Shown in pieces: positions 24,106-37,800 of a DNA stretch of 64,000 nucleotides. The stretch covers positions 1 through 64,000 of the forward strand of contig NOWV01000240.1 in assembly GCA_003344405.1 (NCBI GenBank), written 5' to 3'. The notes beneath the pieces were generated by a model. It worked only from the letters and a program-made list of their open reading frames with translations, had not been told where the DNA came from and did not search any database. The stretch is from Trichoplax sp. H2. Taxonomy: Eukaryota; Placozoa; Uniplacotomia; Trichoplacea. Made by a program: the position numbers and the translations under genes. Positions within the stretch are counted from its first letter, which is position 1. Each line of letters begins with the position of its first letter.

Positions 24106-24858
24106 TTAATAAATAAGGAAATCTATTTTATGATCAATCTTTATAATTAGAAATTGTGCAAAGAATATATAAATTAGCTATGTCGGAAATACTCCATGAA
24201 GTCATGACCTCGCGAAATATGTTGGTAAAAATGATAGCTAACGTCATTTATGCGATTTACAGGGCATAAAACTTATAATTCTAAACTGAACTCCCGAGTA
24301 GAATATATGAATATTACAATCTTTACCTATTAATAGTTAGTATGATATCGGAGCTACTGTACATAAAAATGTTATAGTTTATGTAGCTCTTATTCTGCTG
24401 ATAATGGTGTGATATCATGGAAAGATAATTGTCGTACCGTAGGCATCTTTATTTTATTGACGTGTCTTATCATTGCCGCTCAAATTGGTGATTTGTGTAA
24501 TAATTATTGTGGCCTTGTTAATAAATAAGGAAATCTAACTTATGATCAATCTTAAGAATTAAAAATTCCCCCAAAATGCATAAACTAGGAATGCCGGAAA
24601 TATTTCCTTGCAGCCATATCTTCGCGAAATTTGTTGTTTAAGTGATTTACAGGCATAAAGCTTACAGTTTTAAACTGAGCTACTAACTAGAATATTATAA
24701 TCGTTATTGTTAATGGTTAGAATTTTGTCGGAGCCACTGTTCATAAAAATGTTGTAATTTATGCTGGCTTTATTCTACTGATAAAGGTAGTATCATGGAA
24801 AGATAATTGCCGTAGGCATTTTTATTTCATTGATTTGTCTCGCCATTCCTGCTCAAAT
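24106..24858. repeat. Diverged tandem duplication, units of about 412 and 341 bp
   Basis: Units begin with TTAATAAATAAGGAAATCTA at 24106 and 24518. Both continue through 'TTATGATCAATCTT', 'GATTTACAGG', 'CATAAAAATGTT' and 'ATCATGGAAAGATAATTG', ending 'GCTCAAAT'. The second unit has several deletions. Non-coding, upstream of EstF. Confidence 0.85.
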
Positions 24859-26626
24859 ATTCTACTTTCTAATTTAAGAGCATTAAATTGAATAGATACC
24901 GATTTTAAAGTGATATAGGATTTAATCATAATATTAATTTTAGCCAGTGATGGCAACAGCGTTTATGGGCCGGTATAGAATTAATAAAAATATTTTATGT
25001 TTTACTTATTCATCGGTAATTTTCCACGTTGCCCGCACGATGTGTTAGAGTATTTACTATAATTGATGTGCTTTATTATTTCGAATACATTACTTTAAAA
25101 TGGAACTAATGTAGATCTACCATTTAACTTCTAAATAAAACTAGCCTTGCTTGATTTCTCCTGCCAGTAGCTAAATAGTTGCAATCACTTGTATTCATAT
25201 ATGATACAAAAGTATAGACCCTTAAATTTAGCAGTCTGCTAGAGAACTGAGGATACCGGGCAAGGATATATTTACTAATTCAATTTATAACTATTACCAA
25301 TTCCTATGCAAGCTAACGAGTGGATGAAAATTGAACGATCCTAGATCATAAAAACCTAAACTATCGACATCTTTTTGTTGTTAACTTCTTTAGTCATCTT
25401 ATTTATTCGCTATGAAACTAATAATTGTAGCTTAGCTTAAAGCAAATTTCAAAAAAAAAGTCTTACTTTTGCTTTTCTGTAGGTTACATACTGCATAAAT
25501 GGGAATTCTCTCATTAAATAATGTAATTCACCAAGAGCTGTAATGAAACGATCACAGTGTCTTTGATCTTCTAATGCATTTTAGTTAGTGGCACAAAGCA
25601 AATCCATGAAAAGTTCTATTGCAAACCATATTTTTAAACTTGAGATAAAGATTTTATTTCCTTATTATCAATAAGCGCTAACTTCAATGCTACACTTTAC
25701 AGTAGTTATCCAAAATGATATGCAAAAAAAACGATAAAACGCTCCATCGTGCTATAACAATCTATACAATAATTGTAATATAGACGAATAGATTAATACA
25801 TTTGTAGAAAATTGATTGCATAGGTAATGCAAACGAATAATATCTTGCACTGATTGCTATCATTTTAGCGGATTTTAATTGTACGATATTGTGCAGCGTA
25901 TCAAGACCTAGTCAGATTTAGCCACAAGTCTTGTATGATCAATATGATACATTATAGATTGCATGATTTCCAATGTTCCTGGCAAATTTTGCCAGCCTTA
26001 ACTCTAAATTTTAAAATTACCGATACTCAATAGATAAAAGAGAAAGTTTAAATCATGTTCATTTTTGATTGTGTAATAATCCATTTGTGCAGCATTCTCA
26101 GAATTAAAATGAATTCAATGTTGAACTAGATACTTCATAGACTTTATAAGATAAAATTTGGAGCAATAATATTCAGTAAATATATCCAAAACTTTCAACA
26201 TCCAAAATGGAACAATTTTAAAAAATAACTGAAGTAAAATAAAATAAACTGGCTTGACTGTGTTATCGTCTGTTGCCTTCAAGTAAAATTTAACTTCATT
26301 GCTTGCGTATTACCAGATTTACAAGATACGAATGATTTTAAGGTATTAATTTTAGATAGAGATTTGTAAAGTTAAGCTAAGGACAATTCTAGGCTTGACA
26401 GATAATATTGTTTCAATATTAAAATTGAAAGATTTGAAATTTTCAAATTAAGACGATCTTTAACTCTAGAGAATATCTTATTCACAGGATCCATATGGCT
26501 ATTATATATTTCAGAAAATGTGATGATTTAATATATCGTATATTACTATAGAATCTGTACGATCTTTGTAAGCGCCTTTTATAGGACAAGTAATTATATT
26601 TATGAAGTAATTAAAGAATAGTGCGA

Positions 26627-29600
26627 TCAATTAAAGATAACTGTAGTTGTTCTTCGCCTGATCTTTCGAGCAAAGATAAGCAATCCAACCGTTGTTATAA
26701 CTGCAATACAGCTTAAGGCAATAATGATGATACTGTAGAATGACAGTTGGCCTTGATTATTCTGATCCATATCATCAGTTTTTATTGGTACTTGACTCGG
26801 AACTGAAGCTCGTGAATGTTCATAATCAATTTGTTTCTCCAAATAGCCGTTCCAAAAATTGTTACCATTAGCGTTATGTAATGTGATTATTCTCGATGGG
26901 GAATTGACACAATAATATTGCTTGGTTGATTTTTTATATCGTGGCCAAATGAGATGGTTGCCCATTTCAGCGTTAGGCGATCTAGTTCAAGAATAAATGC
27001 AAACTTTTGAAACGATACATGATACTGTAATTTAATAGCTAAAAACTGTTTCATAGCATTTTATAACTATTAATTGATGATTAGAATACTGCAACAATCT
27101 TATCTTATCTCACTGTAGTAACTTGTGATCAAGTAGATTTATAGTTATCGTATTTAATACCTTAGATCTTTCATATGCTATTTAAATTTAAAGCTAATAC
27201 CGCCAAATTTGATTCATTAACAACATAATTCGTAACAGTTTAAATTTTAAATAATGACTGTCTTATGACAAATCTATTATTTCTACCGCAATGATTCTAA
27301 CTCGAAGTTGGTTTGTAATCTTTATATTTTTTTATAGTTTTTACTTTATATAGTAGATTTACATTCGAGTGATTCTCCCGGAATTTAATGTAGATCGATT
27401 TACTTTATAGGCGTATGGGTTTTAAGTGGTCATTTTACATTCATTGCTTCATTAAGTATTCGTAACCGTCTGTTTTAAATGTTCTCTATGTACTACTAGT
27501 ATAAATTTTGTAAATAGTTTTCCTTTTAAACTATTTTATTGTACTATAGAAGAGCAACGCCTAGTTTCTACTCGTAAATCTTAAGTTACAGTATTTGTTT
27601 TATAAATTGTTTATAAATGTGAAGAGTAGAATTTTTAGCAGATTTTCCATTTCAAATCTTTCTTTTCGTCATTTGAGAGCAAAATTAAACTTGCTAAAGT
27701 ATAATAACTGACTGAGGATGGATGTTGCAACTGGTTGTAGAGATCGATGAGACTTTAGACTTAAAAAATTAGAGGTAGACGCTTGATAATGTAAATTATA
27801 TTTAACTCACTCATCAGCGAATCTATAGGCTACTATATCTTTTAGCTGTTTAACTATCGAGCATATATATATCGAATATGAATGCGTACAAAATTTTGCG
27901 CTCGCTACTCTCACGCGATTAATCCTTTATTAATTTTCAATAAAAAATGTGAACCTTCATCTACTGGACATTAAAAATGCGTAGTAGTAGCCAGAAATTC
28001 ATCGTCTATAAATCCTAATTACTACCGAAGAATATTAAGATCGCGTATACATGTCATCCAAAAAAATATGCTCGATAGACTTGTTGGTTGATTTCTAGAA
28101 TTGTTTCAGAATAGATCTTGCGTGCATCAATCCATCTCCTTTATTTACAGCCCTTAAGCTAATCATTCGTTTATAAAAGAGCATCTAGCTGCGATATGAT
28201 ATCACTGTACTCAATATTCTAGTATCCTAAGAACTCCTCTTTTATATTGATGATGAATGTTAAAACGAAATATAAGATCAATTTACTTTGGATAGATTGA
28301 AAAGCACCTAAGAGAAGTTCATTCAGCAATTAAGGTTACATTACCATTGCACTACTCTATGAAAAATCAATATACAACCTACCCATGATGGATAAAATTG
28401 CCCCATAATGACATTACTTCAAGGCTAACTTGACGATCAGTCATAGTATAGGCGGTAGCATAGTAATTGGGTTTGGCGACGGGATAACCGAAAACATATG
28501 GTATCTCCATTGTATTACTAACGCCTAACTGTGAAGGATAATATGGATCGGGATTGCTGCCACGATAGGAATATAAGTAGACGAAAGTACTGGTAGATGA
28601 ATCTCTAGAATAAATGTTGGCGATATACTCTGTTGGTGCGGCGTATAAGCTATCGGTTATTAATTTGTCAGCTTGTCGTAAATTGAATATTGGCGATGAA
28701 ACATTTTGCCAGTTAGTATATTCATGAATGATTGCTCGTCGTATTGCGTGATTGAATTCATCAAATAAAGTATCGATTAAGAGTAGGAAGATATCACGAT
28801 GTATGCCTTGATTTTGATGTGGTAATTGTTGTATCAATTTAGCGCTATCATTTAAGTTATAACCAACGATTAAATTGACTTTCTTAAAATTGCCTTGATC
28901 AAGTAGAATTCTTGGGTGATCTCGTATCAGTACACCATCGACTACATATTTAAAAAATCGCCAATATTGTTGGGTTAAAACTTTTTGACCTTGGAAAAGT
29001 TTCCGAGTGCTTAAGCGTTGTAAGCAATTTACTTGTTGAGTAACGGTATGATTTTGACCCAGACATCCAACTTCTGCAACAAATAGACGAAAGATAGATC
29101 GAGCTTTATGGATATTAGACTCAATAGTATGTACCATACGTACATTGCCACTCTGTAGAATTAAATTATGGATATAATTATAACTTGATGGGATAAGGGT
29201 ATGCAATTGAGCAGCAGTAGCACCTAAGCCATCGCCACCGACTGTTACTGCTCTAGGATTGCCACCAAAGTGATCAATATTGTCTTGTACCCAGCGTAGA
29301 GCAACTTGTTGATCAAGTAGAGCAATATTAGCTGGAATTTGACGACCATGACTTTTTAATTCTGCTGTTGTTAGAAAACCGAAAACTCCTAGACGATAAT
29401 TGAAGGTAACAACGACTACATTAGCTTGACTTGCTAACGTTGTGGCCATCCATCGACTACCACTTCCTTCTGTCGACGATGTTCCGTCAATCCAAACAAA
29501 AACAGGCAATTTATCTGTCTTATTTAATGATGGTGTAAAAACATTTAAATACAGGCAGTCTTCATGGATATTAGCTTGAGCTGTAGTTGGATTAGTCCAC

Positions 29601-29887
29601 GGAATTGGTGTTGGTTGAATACAGGATGGCTTATATAAACGGGCATCGTAGCGTCGAATTCTTCCACTACTTTGAGGAATAGGTTGTGGTGCTTGAAAGC
29701 GGTATTTCCCTAATGGAGGTATAGCATAAGGTAAACCAAGAAAGAATGATACCTGCTTACCATTGATTATTCCACTTCTACCGATAACATCGCCATAATT
29801 TGTCGTGACTATAACGCTAGAAAATGATTGTGTTATTAACGAGTTAATAACGATGGAGAAGAGGATAAAAAAACTCGTTAGTTTCAT
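26627..29887 (-). CDS. EstG: transmembrane esterase-fold pseudoenzyme (neuroligin-like state)
   Basis: Exons 28383-29887 and 26627-26981 give about 619 aa. The donor is GTAGGT, the acceptor follows AACTAG, and the intron is 1401 bp, far longer than in B-F. Signal peptide 1-23 and the fold-defining motifs (EDCLYLNVFTP ~109, NYRLGVFGF, WGNFIHHG) are kept, so the domain should fold. The catalytic machinery is lost: the nucleophile elbow reads GDGLG with Gly220 in place of Ser, the oxyanion loop HGGG is DGTS (134-137), and the catalytic His is Asn458 in SNTME. Only Asp347 remains. Exon 2 encodes FWNGYLEK, a short stalk, one transmembrane helix (SIIIIALSCIAV...) and a strongly basic juxtamembrane segment. 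Role as a non-catalytic surface binding protein is inference from neuroligins and gliotactins. Confidence 0.9.
26982..28382 (-). other. Long intron of EstG
   Basis: 1401 bp between a GTAGGT donor and a TAG acceptor. Nothing else recognised in it on either strand. Confidence 0.7.
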
Positions 29888-32800
29888 AATTTATCCACTT
29901 TTTAACGATGTCTACATGTTATAATAATTTCATTTGTTATCATTATTTTATCTCGTAAGTAGCTAGTTATCGATGAATATGGTGGCCATTACAGTATAAA
30001 AAAAATATGGAATGCTTCTGGCCCTAACAGAATGCGGTAATCTGTTTTATACTGAATTATTGATGATCCTCATAATGTAAATAGAGGTGATATATTTGTA
30101 TGACATAGAAATTGCTGATATTTATGATTCACAATCTCCATTTATAATTAAATAAGAATAATAGCTTCAGACAATTGAATAATATCAAACATATTGGTTC
30201 AATTTTAGCCAATCAATTTATTTTACAATCTAAATTGAATCAATAATATTAAATTTTTATTACAATAAAGTAAGTAGATTATTGTTTAACTTTCATACGT
30301 TTACATCAGTTATAGTCATGCTAAAAACAGATTCAGATAAAGTGATATACAGATAGAAAAGGATGTACCTCTATTATCATACTTGTTAGCTTAACGAGAT
30401 ACTTATAATAACTGATTACATTATCAACAGATTGCATTCGCTTTATTGTTTTTACCTCAGATACATGGTGCGACCTTGAGCGTTTACGTATAAGCTGAGT
30501 CTCGGTTAATAGTTTCATATGTGATGAAATATTCTGTTGTGTTACCATTATTTACTAAAATCTCTATTCTGTATGTATCTGTAAATGACACCAGAGCATT
30601 TCATACATTGTCATACTAGATTATTCGCCATTAATAATAATTTCTGTTGGAAAGGACATCGTCCATGGATAATTAAGACCAAGATACTTTTCAAGGTAAT
30701 CGCAACTTCCGTGATGATTGAATTCAATGATATATTTCATAAATTAATTATTCGTTTAATTAGTTATAATTGTATCTATTCAACTCTATCTTGAATTTAA
30801 ATAACACTGATATACTTGTATAAATAAGGTTGGCTATGGATCAATCAACACAACTGACATCAAGTTTGAAAAGGGTTATAGTCATCGCAATTGTGCAGCT
30901 TTAATCCTTGGTTAAATTGTCATCTAATACCCTTGAAGTTTAATAATTCTTTTAAGTTATTATTCTGACTATAAATTGTCCTTACATGGAGTTCTTGGCC
31001 TATGAATTGCAATAAGACTTATTAATAATACTACAACTATCTCAGAAAGAGACCATAGCTCTAATCATAGATCACCATGGGTCCGCCTCTGTACACAATC
31101 TGATATTTTTATTATAAATAACTATCCAATATCATGTTCAATGCACTGGCTTATCATAAGATAGGAAATAATAAAATGGTAGCTCATAAGGGATTTTATG
31201 AAAAATGATATTCATGATTTATTTAGATGAGTTGTTTCTAAATAATAAAAAACTCTTGTGGTTAAAGCTTAATAGGATAGTCGATTTTATGCATGATTTA
31301 AAAAGATTATGTATAGAGATAGCAGATGGTAAAGTGATAAGTAAAATTTAACGTAGCATACTTGTCAATGTATTAAATCTTACTGATCATGCTTACCTTG
31401 TTCTATTTGAGTTGACTTTTAATACAGTTTCTATCTGTGTATTTCGTATATTTGTAAAGCAAAGTAGTGAAATTATGATATAGTATAAGATTTAGGGCCG
31501 TAACTTGTGTAAATGAAAGATTTGTGTAGCAGCTAAAATAGGCTTATTAATATTTTTCAATTTTGCAGACCTTGTTAATCTTGTATTTCTTATTTATATA
31601 TACTGACTTTGCTACGCCTTAGATTAATAACAATATAATGAAATGATGAAATTGATATAAAATAAGATTTAAAATCGATGAAACGATGACGTGTAAACAA
31701 TACGTGATGAAGTAGTAAAAATAGCTAATCCGAGCAGTACCTATTCAATAAAGTGAGTCTTGTTAATCACCTACGTTATATTTATGCTGATTTTTGTGCT
31801 ACATATGACTAAAGCCATATATATATATATATTGTGCATCTTGCAAAATAAAGCGGAAAGTAGGAAATGAGAAATTTGAGGTATTTCATAAATTTAAAGA
31901 GCAATAACACCAGTAAGTGGTGAATGATTAAATAATAAAGTTAAAAACACCCATACCTTTAATGAATATTATAGACCATGCCAACTATACACACTATCAT
32001 CTATTTATGCCAATTTAAGGCGTATGTAAATTATGCGATATTCTATATTGTAAAATAACATTTGACACTACATAAAGAAATAAGGACGATAATAATTGTA
32101 AATGGATGATAAAGCTGATAATAAAGTTAAGCATTCTTCCAATCCTGTGTAACAGATTTCAATAAGCAGGTACCGTGTGTCTTATGTTATGGTGTTTTTG
32201 CCAACTAAAATGTAGTTTACACTGTACAATATACATATTGCATGTATATTCTAGGTTATAAAGTAAATTATAGTACTGTGCAGGATCTAAGAACGATAAT
32301 ATGTGTGAATAGAAAATGATAAAGTAGTGCATAAATCCAAACACAGTTCTTGAATGCTTTAAATCTTTTTATGATATTCATGCACGTACATGTATTTCAT
32401 TTACGTGAACTTTTAAAGTTTATAGATTCTATGTTTACGAGTATAAGGCCTCATTACGACATTAATCGTATTATATATGTCAAGTTAAACTAATGAATAC
32501 TAAGGTAAGGTGGATTGACTAGTATTTATTACCCTATGAGATACCAGTATATTCCTATATACTGAATTCTGCAAGAGTAATCGAAGATAGATTTTATTTA
32601 TATTTATATTGTACATTAGCATAAAATCATGTTATGTTATATTTAATACGGATTAATACACCTTTGCTATATTCATTTCAAGTATTAACCCACTATTTCG
32701 AAATGAGAGGAATAAACTATGGACATAGTATCAATTACAGTTCGGTGCTTTTTATTATAAGGCATGACATATTTTTAGATCTTTATAGAGTAACTATCAT

Positions 32801-34834
32801 TATATTATCATAGACATGAAGTTCACCCACATCATCGATTCGAAAAAGGAATGGAAACATTGCTGATTAGCGCAATTCATGAATAAAGGAGGTGATGAAT
32901 ACACTAATGGTATAATAATTACTTGCACTGTGATGTAATGAGCAAGGAGCTATATTATAGCCATCAACTAAAAATAGAGGAGAAACTTGAGATTGTTTAT
33001 TTATATGACGTCAGTTGAATAAAATATTCCTAACGCAGCCTTCTTAAACGATTACTGCATACCATGAGTAAATATCATGCTCCAATTTTTTGTCCAAGCA
33101 CTACATGATACGATTGTAATGAACATATTAGGAATGTAGCAAAAAGCTCCAAGACTAATTCTGTTCTCGCTTCAGATACTTTCTATATAACTTAATGAAA
33201 TATATTGCTTCCCAAAGGCATTTAAGTCATTCTATTATTGGTACTACACTGCTAAAAATTCAAAATCGTTTAATTGGACATGTTTTGATCCCGCAACAAA
33301 GCTCATGTGACATTTCCAAGATAATGGCAGATATAAATAGATTTGAGAATCGCAAATAATGTAGCATATAGTAGTTAATCAACATAATTATGATGCTTAT
33401 TTGATACGTAGCTGCTAAAGCTATGAAGATGTTATCATAAAAAAGTTCTTGCTAAGAAAATGTCTAAGTTAGAAAAGGTTCAGCATAAGATATCCTAGCT
33501 AAGATATTCCTATAATTTTTGACTTTAAAACTGAGTAGATATGGTCGTGAAAGTATCTTTATAAAACTCGTAAATACTAGACATGGAGATGATCCAGCAT
33601 GCAATAATTAATTAAACATAATCTAGTAATAATTATAAAATATTCAGCACCCGAAAACTAGCTGGTATAACTGCAGTTATACAGAAGCTGTTATTTAGTG
33701 GATCCTAAAATCGCAGAGAATCTGATACTTAGTAATTAATTAAACCATAGTTATGACACTTACTAAAGATTTGGTATTAAAACTGTACAACCATAGCTAC
33801 AGCTAACTCAATATTAGCTAGCTGTAATCATAGAGAACTCTTGACATTATTAATAAATTTGTATGATAGCTGATTTAATCTAGTTTTAAACCCTTTAGGC
33901 TCAAGGCTATATAACTGTACTACGCAAAAGCTCTTGTTGATGTTTATGATGGTTGATTGAATGCAATTTGCATACGCCTTAAGTATGCCAGTATACTAAT
34001 GTATTGAAACTACACTTGAACTATCATTTGATCATTTGCAGATATAAAAACAAAAAGAAGCTCCTACTAAGGGAAACTACTATATGTTATTATATTTGAT
34101 CATTGTGAATTAATTGATAGTAAACTAATTTAATTTAATTTTAAAGTATGGAATATAACCCAAAAGTAAAATTATATCCTATCTTTACTTAATTTGTGTA
34201 TGTTGGAAAATGATAGAACAGAATCGAATAATTAACAGGTAGATCTAGATTTTATTCAAGTTCAGTCCATTATTACGATTCAATCCATTAGAACAACTAG
34301 ATCTTTCATACTTTAATTGTTAATTGAGAATGTATCATTGCAGTGTTTAATAAGTTTATCAAGTCGATTAATTTAGAATCTATTTATTCCTTGTTGTAGC
34401 TTGATAAATTTGATGATAAGAAATTATTATATTTGACTAATTTCTTTACAGGCATAGTCATAGCATAATAATGATTAATAAATGCGTGATGAATTATTTC
34501 TACTGGTAATATCAGCCTACTATCAATTGCACGTATAAAAAGTATTGGCAGGATGAAAACTCTGTCGTAATAGTGCATAATTTATATGAAATAATAGACT
34601 CTATCTTGTTTACTTAAGTATTACTGAAAGCTTGTTATTGCTTAAAAGATTCACACGTATTCATAAATTCATACATATTGCTTGAATGATTATTATGTAC
34701 AAACACAATTCATCCTTTTTGGTGTATGGTATCATTGCACTCTCTGCATTTGCATTCAATTTATCGGAGACGCTAGATAATTGATAACGTATAATATCTT
34801 AGATATGCTACAATACATATAATTTGACTGTCTT
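29888..34834. other. Intergenic DNA between EstG and EstH
   Basis: About 5 kb, the largest gene-free stretch. Open frames at 30333-30548, 30585-30794, 32159-32344 and 34384-34578 are short and match no family I know. A (TA)n tract lies near 31809-31832. From about 31.38 to 32.15 kb, and again near 33.34-33.77 kb, phrases recur loosely every 170-190 bp, like a worn tandem array. Confidence 0.4.
31380..32150. repeat. Possible degenerate tandem array, period about 180 bp
   Basis: Loosely repeated phrases, for example 'CTTGTTAATC', 'GAAATGATGAAATTGATATAAAATAAG' against 'GAAATTATGATATAGTATAAG', and 'GTAGTAAAAATAG' against 'GCAGCTAAAATAG'. Alignment was done by eye only and could be chance in AT-rich DNA. 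Confidence 0.3.
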
Positions 34835-37800
34835 TCAAGCAACAGCTGTTTTAGATTTTTTTAATTTGATGATTAGAATAATGATAATTATAATTAACAC
34901 TCCAATTATGCCAGCTAGTGCAAATGTACAAATCATAAAGATTGTTTTCATCATTTGAATATCACTACATGACTGTGCTTGAGTGGGATAGCTTGTATCG
35001 TGAGTGGTAGTTTGAGCTCGAGTTGGTATATCAGAAGTAGAAAGTGATGATTCGCTAAAATCTATTGGAAAAGGTGACATACTTCCGCTCCCAGTCACAT
35101 CATCGTCGAAAGTAGAAGTGCTGTTTTCTATGAGGATTATAGGGGAAGAAAGATTACTTGATTGCGTTGTGGTAAAATTAGGGCTGTTCGTTGACAGATT
35201 ACTTGGCTGAGTTACAGTGGAACAAGGACTAGATGTTCCGATCTGAAGTGGAATGTTAATTTGCGGAATCAATGTATTCCAAAATTCCACTCTATCAGCA
35301 ATGTAGAAACTGCGTATTTCAGAGTTCACAGTATTAATATAGCAATATAAACGGGTATCTGCTACATAGGGCTGCCAGTTGATAGTTGAAACTCTTGATA
35401 TTGGAGATCTGTAATTACAATCATTGGTCTTAGATATTTATCGAGCATTGCTAAATGGTAAAAATTAATATTAACACAGTGATTATTTAGGTAAAAATTT
35501 TCTGTGCTAGCTCAGACATCTAAAATCCACTATTAATTCTAAAGAAACATTAAATTGTCGTTATGGTAATTAGCCATCAGAATTTCTGATGACCTAGGTG
35601 AGACTACGAAGCTGTAACTTAAACTTATAGCGATAAAAACTATCAGTCAAGTAATACAATCATCCGACAAGATTCTACTAAATATACCGTTCGTCTATGT
35701 CATGAAATTTTAAAACAGAATTACTTTTTCCATCTACGAGACTGTTTTGTGTTCCTTAAGAAAAAATAGACAGAACTACTGGAGTGTTACATCAAGTTTG
35801 ATCTATTTTTAGTAATTATATTTATACAAAAAATGTATCCGAATAAGGACTACCGTGGAAAAATATTAAATCAAGTCAGATCGGACAAATATGGTAGACT
35901 AGAGAAAAAACCTATGTCCTAATAGTATTTCAGAAGCTAGGCGCAGACTTTCTTGTTAAGTATACCTAACTAATGGAACTTTGATTTTTAGCATGCTAAT
36001 CTATGATTTGGGCCGTTTTTCCTATTTAAACGTTGTCCTCGATAGTTCGATACGATTAAAATAATCATTGATAAGTATTACTAGATGGAACTAGATTACT
36101 TGATATATGAAGTAGATTGCAATTCAGTAACTGATTTGAGTAAAAAGTCATAGCAAATCATGATGTGCTTAATATTAATTCGAGAACTCTTTTTTGCTGC
36201 AATCATAGCATGTCAAAAATTTTGTATATATTCAGGTCGGTACATGAAGTATTGTATAGCTATACTGCTAATATCCTTAAAATTAACTTCAGGATAGGCT
36301 TTGTGGAATAAATGCCATTATAGAATTAAAGTTATGTCAGCTCTAGTTGTCGAACAGTATTCCATTACCTTGTTTTCTTCTGGAGTTTATGTAGCTATAA
36401 GAAATAGGTAGGGAAATTATGACGTGGTCTTTTCGACTATACAGCAAAGGTTTACCTAATTTTAATAGGGCGGGACGCATATTAACGAAATATAACAAAA
36501 CTGGCTGATTTGGAAGTTACGTTACTGTATATGTTCTATGATTTTAGCTGCCTGATTACACGTACGATTGGCATGAATTGTATGTACTTATACCTATAAA
36601 TTTAAATAGTTGTAAAGTACACTGTTATAAAACTCGAATTAATTTTTTCGAATATAGCAGCAACAAAAGATATTCAAAATTGTTTTTATATCATGGACTT
36701 TAAGTCACATTTACGTTCGTTACGAGGTCGCTATATTTGTATCTGATGTCATCATTAAGTGATATACGATAGCTACAAACATAATTTTAAACTGGTCATG
36801 ATTGTACCGTAAATTTTGCATGCTGCATGGATAGTTTAAAGAAATGTAATGATATATTTCTAGTATCTGATCTGTAAAAGGATATTTAAGGATGATTTTG
36901 GCAGTCATTTAAACTAGTAGTTAGAGAAGTTGTGCCCTTAAAGAAGGTCTGTGGTATAAATGCAGCAAAGCGCCATAATTTAATTTGGATATTTGCTTAC
37001 TGAAGTTGATTTACAGTATTTATCGTAACCAACATCATCAATTCATCAGATTATGTTTAAAGTTATTGTTATGGTGATGACTTGTAACTTTTCAACACAT
37101 AAATTTAATCGGATAAACTAAAATGATCAATAAGAAGCTTTAAAACCTTAAATACAAATGGAATTTACGATACCAAATCTGCCTGTAAAGACCACTTTAT
37201 AATTTAAACTGTATATTGAATCCAGTAATGTTATAGCAAATAGGCAGTATGCGTTTCTTTATTAGAAATTATGACTAGCCCAATTGCATACAAATGAAGT
37301 TATTGAATAGCCTTATTACATTAATGACTTACCTATCATAGATAAAACTTCCCCAAAGTGACATTAAATGCTTACTAATTCTTTCTTCATGTTCAGTATA
37401 ATTTAATTTTAAGTTATTGGGTTTAAGTAATGGATAACCGAATACATAGGGAATTTCCATAGAATGAGCCACGCCATAATAGCTTGGAAAATAAGTATCA
37501 CTTTCAGTTCGGTAAGCAAAAACGTACATATAAGTAGTAACATAACTAGAATAAAGATTCGCTGTTTCAACAATGGGTTTAGCATAGTAATAATCATTGT
37601 ATAATTTCTCATATTCAGCACGATTACTAAATAATGACGTTTTATTTGTCCAGTCTGTGTATTTATAGATCATGGCTGATAAAGTGACGTTATTGAAATT
37701 GGAAAATTGTGCGACTATATTAGTTTTAAAAGCAGCTCTTGATAGCCCCTTGGTGATATTGGGTAAGGGGGCTAAATACTTGGAACCATCGTTCATATTG

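Larger units (their letters stand above)
23733..26626. other. Intergenic DNA between EstF and EstG
   Basis: About 2.9 kb without a gene. It holds the EstF upstream element (23938-23960) and a duplicated block at 24106-24858, listed separately. Sequence from 24.9 to 26.6 kb shows nothing I can name. Confidence 0.5.

Noticed and set aside
31809-31832. (TA)n run
   Set aside because: A simple microsatellite in AT-rich DNA, with no sign of function.
37409-37621. 70-codon minus-strand frame
   Set aside because: Shadow of EstH exon 1, which has the conserved HSMEIPYVFG motif in its own frame.
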